Below are positions 25,286-29,999 of a DNA stretch of 29,999 nt, piece after piece; positions within the stretch are counted from its first letter, which is position 1; the number at the start of each line of letters is the position of its first letter. A program made the position numbers and the translations under genes. Where the stretch lies: IMG/VR virus record IMGVR_UViG_3300031217_000010, positions 1-29,999 of that record. The stretch is one strand, 5' to 3'. Origin of the DNA: a virus. The notes beneath the pieces are model-generated. The model had not been told where the DNA came from. It ran no database searches and saw only the letters and a list, made by a program, of their open reading frames with translations.

Positions 25286-25834
25286 ATGAACTACAGCAAG
25301 AACATTGAAAATATCTTTAAGCAAGCAAAACCTTATCAGATCGCTCAAGGCAAAAATTGGTATAGACAAGCTAATGCGTTTTGTGAAGAAATTTCACAAA
25401 GTCATAATTTGCCTACTTGGAAAGTGGCGTTAATTGTTTCTGCATTGTCACCTAGAAATAAATGGCATAGAAATAAACTAGACGCTATCAATCTAATTGA
25501 AAAACAATTAGACGGGAAGTATTCAACTTTTAATTCTAATAGAGATAAGGCTATCAATATTCTAGGTTGTGAGAATATATTACAAGGGCTATCTCTACTA
25601 GGTAAAGGTAAGAAAACACGAGCTTTCTTTTTTAACATCTATAACCCAAAAAGTAAGGTTGTTTGCGTAGACTCGTGGGCGTGTAGGATAGCTGGACATC
25701 CAAAAGACTCACCTACTCCTAAGCAATATGACGTTATAAGTGACGCATATAAAAAGGTAGCAAGTAAGTTTAACATGACGGCTAGTGAATTACAGGCAAT
25801 TACTTGGTGTGTATTTAGAGGAGCTGCGGCATGA
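25286..25834 (+). CDS. endonuclease III/HhH DNA glycosylase-like protein
   Basis: 182 aa from ATG 25286, 8 nt after AAGGG; the ATG at 25280 is too close to the ribosome site. VALIVSALSPRNKW (about 47-60) and LGKGKKTRAFFFN (105-117) correspond to the helix-hairpin-helix region of endonuclease III/OGG1 glycosylases, where G-x-G-x-KTA carries the catalytic Lys, and VDSWACRI (128-135) corresponds to VDTHVxRV with the catalytic Asp (D129). It is shorter than full endonuclease III and has no iron-sulphur cysteine cluster. Role could be phage DNA base repair or removal of modified bases. Function is inferred from motifs. Confidence 0.65.
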   Translation: MNYSKNIENIFKQAKPYQIAQGKNWYRQANAFCEEISQSHNLPTWKVALIVSALSPRNKWHRNKLDAINLIEKQLDGKYSTFNSNRDKAINILGCENILQGLSLLGKGKKTRAFFFNIYNPKSKVVCVDSWACRIAGHPKDSPTPKQYDVISDAYKKVASKFNMTASELQAITWCVFRGAAA

Positions 25835-25956
25835 TGATATTTTTAACATGTAACGATTGTAACGAAGAGGTAGAGGTCTATTGTGATGGTGACGGTCCTA
25901 TGATGTGTCCAGAGTGTATGAGTATTGATAACTTTAGTGAGGTGGATTATGAATAA
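25831..25956 (+). CDS. 41-aa Cys-rich zinc-finger-like protein
   Basis: ATG-ATG start overlapping the previous TGA; AGAGGAG is 7 nt upstream. TCNDC then VYC, and CPEC twelve residues later, give two CxxC pairs; DGDGPMMCPECM looks like a zinc-ribbon half. It overlaps the next gene by 8 nt. Likely a small binding protein; unassigned. Confidence 0.55.
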   Translation: MMIFLTCNDCNEEVEVYCDGDGPMMCPECMSIDNFSEVDYE

Positions 25957-26212
25957 ACGAGAACAATTAAAAAAAGAATTAAAAGGTAAATTTTTTACAG
26001 TAGTATTCACTAAGAAAAACGGCACACTTAGGAAAATGAATGCAAGACTTGGTGTTACTAAACATTTAAAAGGTGGCAGTAAGTCTTTTAATGACGCTGA
26101 TTTTAATTATCTAACAGTCTTTGACCTACAAAAGAAAGCTTATAGAACTGTAAACCTAAACACTGTAAAAAAGATAACCTGTAAAAAAGACTTGACGCAT
26201 CTTGTTAATTAG
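25949..26212 (+). CDS. DUF2693/WYL_2-like small protein
   Basis: 87 aa from the ATG at 25949; the earlier frame start is not supported by a ribosome site. FFTVVFTKKNGTLRKMNARL, then GVTKHLKGG and LTVFDLQKKAYRTVNLNTV fit the DUF2693 (WYL_2, Sm-like) pattern F-x-V-x-F-x-K-x-DG-x-R-x-M, with a beta-rich core and a lysine-rich C-terminus. Family members are small phage proteins of unknown role with an SH3/Sm-like fold. The rII-cassette promoter lies inside its 3' end. Confidence 0.7.
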   Translation: MNKREQLKKELKGKFFTVVFTKKNGTLRKMNARLGVTKHLKGGSKSFNDADFNYLTVFDLQKKAYRTVNLNTVKKITCKKDLTHLVN

Positions 26213-26220
26213 GATATAAT
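26192..26220 (+). promoter_or_regulatory. early promoter of the rII cassette
   Basis: TTGACG (26192-26197), 17 nt, TATAAT (26215-26220). The -35 box lies inside the 3' end of the DUF2693-like gene. No dyad is present. It is the last strong promoter before the rII genes and the small genes that follow to the right edge. Confidence 0.75.
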
Positions 26221-26237
26221 ATAAATAGGAGGTAATT

Positions 26238-26444
26238 ATGAACTTAAACGAAAAAGATTTTAAATTAATTATCAAAAGCTTAGAACTTCTTACAAAAGAA
26301 GCCGACAGTCAAAAAAGCAAACAATACATAGTAGAACTTAGGGATTACTTTTCGAATGCGCTTTGTGATATGTTACCCCTAGAAACAACTAAAGAAGATT
26401 GTCCAGACTATAATAGACTAACAGTAGAGGAGAGTAACAAATGA
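26238..26444 (+). CDS. 68-aa hypothetical protein preceding rIIA
   Basis: AGGAGG 6 nt upstream of the ATG is a very strong ribosome site. MNLNEKDFKLIIKSLELLTK, helical and acidic, single soluble domain. It ends in a 4-nt ATGA overlap with rIIA, so it is the leader gene of this operon. No family recognised. Confidence 0.7.
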   Translation: MNLNEKDFKLIIKSLELLTKEADSQKSKQYIVELRDYFSNALCDMLPLETTKEDCPDYNRLTVEESNK

Positions 26445-28405
26445 AATACCAAACTTCAGAAAATAAACTAATACAGTCACAGAAAACTATGTCGGTAGAG
26501 TTGAGCCTTAATGACACAAAAAAGGCTATTGAACTTCTTTACTCTCAATACAGAAATCCAATTAGAACTACCGTACAGGAAATTGTATCCAATGCTTTTG
26601 ATGCGATGACGCAATCTGGCAAGGAAAATGTGCCTATAAAAATACAAGTACCTAACGAAATAAATGACTTTATGTTTGGTGTTAGGGATTACGGCAATAG
26701 TATGGATGATCATACTATAAAAACAGTTTATATGAGAGTAAACGCTACGACAAAAGGCGCAAGTAACAATCAAATAGGAGGATTTGGTATTGGCTCTAAG
26801 ACACCTTGGAGTTACACCGACACGTTTATATTGAAAACCTTTTTAAATGGAGTAGAGACTCATTACGTGCTTGTTAAGGGTAGAAATACAGTGCAAATAG
26901 GTTACAAAGGTGAGACTGAAGAAGATAATGGCACTGAGGTACTTTTTAAAACTAAAAGACAAGACGTTGATTCATTTAAGTCTGCCATTAGTCGAATTAG
27001 TTTGCTAGCTAAGACTAAACCACAAGTAAATGGACACGTTAGAAATAAAGTGCTTAACAAAATCGAAGCTTCTAGTAACATATTTTTGATTGACAATTAC
27101 ATTGATTCCGAGATCTCTAAGGTTTTTGTGAGTATGGGAGGAGTTTTGTATAGAATATGTCGTAATGATTTCCCACTACCTTTAATAGGTCAAATAACTA
27201 CAGGACTAAAAAATTGTAATCTCATTATAACCTTACCTATTGGATCATTGATGCCACTACAGACAAGGGAGGGGTTATTCACACAAGGAGACGAGGGACA
27301 AAATAACAAAACAATACTAAAAAAAATCCTAAAATCCACTTATGATAAATTAGTAGCCCTAGAGACAAAAGAAAAAAGTAAAATTGTTGATATAGAGACC
27401 GCAATAAACTATAATGCGACGGCTAAATTTACCTTAGAACATAAAGAGTTTTCTTTTGGTAAAGTAAAGGTAAATTGTAGAAATCAAATTGACGTATCAG
27501 AGTTCAAGGTAAAAAACCTATTTAGCATTATTACAAGGAAAAGGAAGCGTTATGGACAAGGCAAAAATTTGACTGCAAGAAAAGATACTCAAAATTGGAT
27601 TACCATAGGAGAGAAAACCGTCATGTTTAGTGAAGTTTCACCCAATATAGCTAAACTAAATAAAAGACTTTGCGAGATTACATATAAAGAAGACGTTGTT
27701 GTTCTTGAAAAACATTTATTTGAAAACCAAGAAACTTACGAAATGCTTAAACTTCAATTAAAAGCGATTGATGTTCTCAAGATCGAAGTGCCTAAGGTAA
27801 CTAGAACTTTATCCAGTAGTTACAAGAGAGATAGTAATGAGGTTGTTTTATATAATTATGACAATAGCAGATCACATAGCGTATACCTTGACGAAGGGTT
27901 TAAATCTCCGACCATCATAAGAAAAAAAGGTGACAACAATGGTATATTTACAGCTAAACATTTAGGTGTACTTGGTTATGACGTTTATTATGTTGCACCT
28001 TCTAACTTTAAGAAATTTAAAGGTGTTAGTAATGTATTTAATGATTCGGACGTAAATGACCTAACACCATTAAGAAAGGAGTATGTTATATGTTTTGCTA
28101 ACAGGGTAACTAAAAATATTCAACTACAATGGGACTCTGAAAAAATAGAGCTATTACCTGAAAATAAGAGAATCTTATTTAAAACTAAAACGACTACATT
28201 AGATCATTATAATTTCTACGGAATAGAAAAGCTACTAAAAACGAATAAATTCGATAAAGAAATGAGAAGGGAGATAAAAAGAAAAATAAGAGCTTTCAAT
28301 TTAGAAAAAAAATTACCTTTAGTTGGGGTAGTAGAATCTTATGACATTGATGGTCAAATAGCTACAGAATTAAAAACCTACATAAACAATAAATTGGGAG
28401 AATAG
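26441..28405 (+). CDS. rIIA: rIIA-like GHKL ATPase-type membrane integrity protector
   Basis: 654 aa. The N-terminal third has the GHKL/HSP90-type ATP fold: EIVSNAFDAM (E47, N51, D54; N-box), VRDYGNSM (D83-x-G85; G1 box) and IGGFGIGSKTPW (about 112-123; G2 box), with NATTKG before it. The C-terminal part is long and beta/alpha-rich, as in T4 rIIA. It is followed one base later by rIIB, the classic pairing. Role in the family: needed for growth on certain lysogens through protection against prophage-encoded exclusion; biochemical function unclear. Promoter upstream is a strong early type. Confidence 0.85.
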   Translation: MKYQTSENKLIQSQKTMSVELSLNDTKKAIELLYSQYRNPIRTTVQEIVSNAFDAMTQSGKENVPIKIQVPNEINDFMFGVRDYGNSMDDHTIKTVYMRVNATTKGASNNQIGGFGIGSKTPWSYTDTFILKTFLNGVETHYVLVKGRNTVQIGYKGETEEDNGTEVLFKTKRQDVDSFKSAISRISLLAKTKPQVNGHVRNKVLNKIEASSNIFLIDNYIDSEISKVFVSMGGVLYRICRNDFPLPLIGQITTGLKNCNLIITLPIGSLMPLQTREGLFTQGDEGQNNKTILKKILKSTYDKLVALETKEKSKIVDIETAINYNATAKFTLEHKEFSFGKVKVNCRNQIDVSEFKVKNLFSIITRKRKRYGQGKNLTARKDTQNWITIGEKTVMFSEVSPNIAKLNKRLCEITYKEDVVVLEKHLFENQETYEMLKLQLKAIDVLKIEVPKVTRTLSSSYKRDSNEVVLYNYDNSRSHSVYLDEGFKSPTIIRKKGDNNGIFTAKHLGVLGYDVYYVAPSNFKKFKGVSNVFNDSDVNDLTPLRKEYVICFANRVTKNIQLQWDSEKIELLPENKRILFKTKTTTLDHYNFYGIEKLLKTNKFDKEMRREIKRKIRAFNLEKKLPLVGVVESYDIDGQIATELKTYINNKLGE

Positions 28406-28406
28406 C

Positions 28407-29171
28407 ATGCCAACTGTATTTATTACAAATAAAACTATGACAGTTATTAACAAAGGTAAAATAGAAATAGTAGATTTGAATACTGATCTAGGTAAGGAAT
28501 GTTTAATTGCATATCAAGATGATGACATTGATGATATTATTTTTATGATAAACGAAGATAAAATTTTAGGAGATGATGTAGAAGAATCAACAACCGGAAA
28601 CATATTAATAGAAGGGGTAGAGTTAGAAGTTGACCTAGCTAACAAAGTTCGACAATTTAAAAACGAAAACGTTCCTTTTGATCACCTTCTAAAGTTCGCG
28701 GAAAGGGTAAAAGATAACCCCTCTTTTAACAGTAGGAAGATGCTGTATAAGTTTTTAGAACATAACGGTCATCCTATCACAAAAACAGGGACTTTTCTTG
28801 CTTATAAAAAGGTTACGCATGATTTTAAGGATTTACATACTAAATCTTTTGATAATTCAATTGGTAACGTAGTAGAGATGGATAGGAATCTAGTAGATGA
28901 TAATCCGAATAATACCTGTTCTAGTGGGTTACATGTTGCATCTTTTGGGTATGCAAAAGACTTCGGAAATGGTAAGCTACTCTTAGTAGAGGTTGCTCCA
29001 GAGGACGTAGTCAGCGTTCCAGTAGACTACAAAGGCACAAAGATGAGAACTTCTAGGTACACCGTGTTAAGTGAAGTTAACGAAGAATTAGACGGTCTAA
29101 TAGTGGAGGATCGCGACGAATCATTTGAAGAAGATTGGAGTATTGACTATGATGGTAGTTTGTATTGGTGA
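28407..29171 (+). CDS. rIIB: rIIB-like protein
   Basis: 254 aa. The key block YKFLEHNGHPITKTGTFLAY, with KKVTHDFKDLHTKSFDN and GNVVEMDRNLVDDNP, followed by NNTCSSGLHVASF and VVSVPVDYKGTKMRTSRYTV (residues about 115-220), is the recognisable core of T4-type rIIB. It starts one base after the rIIA stop with GGGAG upstream, as in T4-like phages. Acts together with rIIA; molecular function unknown. Confidence 0.85.
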   Translation: MPTVFITNKTMTVINKGKIEIVDLNTDLGKECLIAYQDDDIDDIIFMINEDKILGDDVEESTTGNILIEGVELEVDLANKVRQFKNENVPFDHLLKFAERVKDNPSFNSRKMLYKFLEHNGHPITKTGTFLAYKKVTHDFKDLHTKSFDNSIGNVVEMDRNLVDDNPNNTCSSGLHVASFGYAKDFGNGKLLLVEVAPEDVVSVPVDYKGTKMRTSRYTVLSEVNEELDGLIVEDRDESFEEDWSIDYDGSLYW

Positions 29172-29180
29172 GGAGTAGAA

Positions 29181-29324
29181 ATGAAATGGATATTTTTAAT
29201 TGTCACAATTAGTACTTTAGCTAGCGAGGTCTGTTACGAAGTGACTTGCACAAGAGTAACTAATGGTGTAACTTTATACACAACAGCATGTAACTACTGT
29301 CCGATAGGTTGGACACAAGAATAG
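29181..29324 (+). CDS. 47-aa exported Cys-rich peptide
   Basis: RBS AGGAG 5 nt upstream. MKWIFLIVTISTLAS is a signal-peptide-like start; Cys at 18, 23, 37 and 40 follow in a Thr-rich sequence (EVCYEVTCTRVTNGVTLY, then CNYCPIGW). Could form disulphides outside the cytoplasm. A third Cys-bearing exported peptide in this window, but not clearly related to those at 17558 and 17970. Function unknown. Confidence 0.5.
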   Translation: MKWIFLIVTISTLASEVCYEVTCTRVTNGVTLYTTACNYCPIGWTQE

Positions 29325-29331
29325 GAGAGAT

Positions 29332-29556
29332 ATGAGAACTTTTAAGAAATACGCTAACAGAAAGCTTTATAGCACTCAGGATAGTAAGTATGTAAACCTT
29401 ACTCAATTGTACAATGAAGTAAAAGGCGGAGTGACCGTTATCGTTACTGAAAATAAGACTGGTAGGGATGTTACACTAGAGACTCTAAAACAGGCTGTAA
29501 TGCGTTGTAAACCTATGAGCTTAGATAGTGTAGAAGAATTAATTAGAAACGATTAG
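29332..29556 (+). CDS. PhaR N-terminal-domain-like DNA-binding protein
   Basis: 74 aa, AGGAG upstream. FKKYANRKLYSTQDSKYVNL then LYNEVKGG and TGRDVTLETLKQAV match the PHB/PHA accumulation regulator N-domain pattern KKYPNRRLYDT-x-S-x-YITL, D..VV..G..f.V.D..TG.DlT...L. That domain is DNA-binding in PhaR-type regulators of polyhydroxyalkanoate synthesis. Here it stands alone, without the PhaR C-terminal part. It may regulate host or phage promoters, or displace host PhaR; both are inference. Confidence 0.75.
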   Translation: MRTFKKYANRKLYSTQDSKYVNLTQLYNEVKGGVTVIVTENKTGRDVTLETLKQAVMRCKPMSLDSVEELIRND

Positions 29557-29564
29557 GAGGCATA

Positions 29565-29792
29565 ATGAAGTACGCTGAGAGCACATTGATGTTACAGTCT
29601 ATATTAGATAAACTCATTATGGACCATAATGTGGATACTGAACTAAGAGCTGACATTGATGGATATCAAGTTGCTATGTTTGATTATGAAACTCAAGAAA
29701 TGTTGGCTAGTTTTAGTGGTGAGGATGAAAAAGAACTAATAGTTAACATGGCACTAGGTAATTTCATTGGCAGAAGAAGACTTTCATGGTAG
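29565..29792 (+). CDS. hypothetical small early protein
   Basis: 75 aa, AGGAGG upstream. MKYAESTLMLQSILDKLIMD, then ELRADIDGYQVAMFDYETQE and a C-terminal RRRLSW; one alpha/beta domain, acidic, with no Cys. It overlaps the next gene by 7 nt. No family recognised. Confidence 0.65.
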   Translation: MKYAESTLMLQSILDKLIMDHNVDTELRADIDGYQVAMFDYETQEMLASFSGEDEKELIVNMALGNFIGRRRLSW

Positions 29793-29983
29793 TGTTATAT
29801 GTGTTTTTACTTGTAGTACTTTCTTGGTTATTTTCGGTTCATCATGTGGAAAGAGCACATAAGATAGTGGAAAGGTGTAGGATAGAAAGAACATCTAGGT
29901 ATAGAAAGTTAAAAAAAGAATTGTTTATAGAAAGAGAACATGTTAAACTACTAGTGAGTTCAGCAGCAAGGAGAGTGAAGTGA
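29786..29983 (+). CDS. small membrane-anchored basic protein
   Basis: 65 aa, beginning MVVLYVFLLVVLSWLFSVHH (one membrane helix), followed by a strongly basic coiled-coil-like region (RIERTSRYRKLKKELFIERE). Layout resembles single-pass proteins whose positive tail faces the cytoplasm. It could be a spanin-like or assembly protein, but nothing proves this. Its start overlaps the 75-aa gene by 7 nt. Confidence 0.6.
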   Translation: MVVLYVFLLVVLSWLFSVHHVERAHKIVERCRIERTSRYRKLKKELFIEREHVKLLVSSAARRVK

Positions 29984-29999
29984 TAACAATAAGAACACA
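29980..29999 (+). CDS. start of a further gene cut by the window edge (GTG)
   Basis: GTG at 29980 overlaps the TGA of the previous gene and has AAGGAG about 7 nt upstream; only MITIRT is visible. Too short to identify. Confidence 0.4.

Noticed and set aside
26477-26773. Minus-strand 98-aa frame in rIIA
   Set aside because: Antisense to the conserved GHKL domain; no start context.
1-29999. tRNA, rRNA, insertion sequence or integrase
   Set aside because: No cloverleaf-forming stretch with a conserved T-loop, no transposase or recombinase motifs, and no terminal inverted repeats with target duplications were found by eye.

Overview
The window is part of a tailed double-stranded DNA bacteriophage genome (Caudoviricetes), very probably lytic. 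It carries a headful-type packaging and head cassette (large terminase, portal, scaffold, HK97-fold-like major capsid protein), several tail-fibre-type proteins, a tail-assembly-chaperone-like protein and an rIIA/rIIB pair. No integrase, lysogeny repressor, tRNA or CRISPR array was seen. The DNA is AT-rich. The early promoters look like bacterial sigma70 sites (TTGACA, 16-18 nt, TATAAT). A lipoprotein signal and a PhaR-type DNA-binding domain suggest a Gram-negative, probably proteobacterial host; this is inference, and the host cannot be named from the sequence.

Layout: (1) 1-16629, almost gapless and all on the minus strand, is the late/structural block. Read in the direction of transcription (right to left) it holds four small basic, membrane or coiled-coil proteins, large terminase, portal, a small charged protein, scaffold, major capsid protein, a terminator, a small virion protein, a large modular fibre, a glutaredoxin-like protein, a Cys-rich zinc-binding-like protein, a tail-assembly-chaperone-like protein, a small membrane protein, and more fibre or virion proteins running off the left edge. 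A 22-nt motif (ATTTAACAACTAG followed by about nine less conserved bases, often ending AGAGA) precedes several of these genes and is a candidate phage-specific late promoter. (2) 4153-4342 is an island in this block with a near-consensus promoter pointing the other way and a long imperfect hairpin. (3) 16630-16906 is the divergent control region. (4) 16907-18600 holds small rightward genes, including two related Cys-containing exported peptides. (5) 18601-19469 is mostly non-coding: gene debris, a C-rich/G-rich tract and an array of 36-bp concentric palindromes that look like regulator or replication-initiator sites. (6) 19470-29999 holds rightward early genes, many in one- to three-gene cassettes, each with its own promoter; six promoters contain an ACAC-N3-GTGT dyad and a seventh a near match. 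This block includes a DUF2786-type protein, a lipoprotein, an NTGxx pentapeptide-repeat protein, an endonuclease III/HhH-glycosylase-like protein, a DUF2693/WYL_2-like protein, rIIA, rIIB and a PhaR-N-like protein. The 757-bp gap at 20402-21158 holds a terminator, two promoters, inverted repeats and a stray late-type motif.

How the parts appear to work together: the host polymerase would read the rightward cassettes first, possibly coordinated by a factor binding the ACAC-N3-GTGT dyad and another binding the concentric palindromes. The leftward block would then be switched on through the late motif to build and fill virions. All function names rest on motif recognition by eye; no database search was run.
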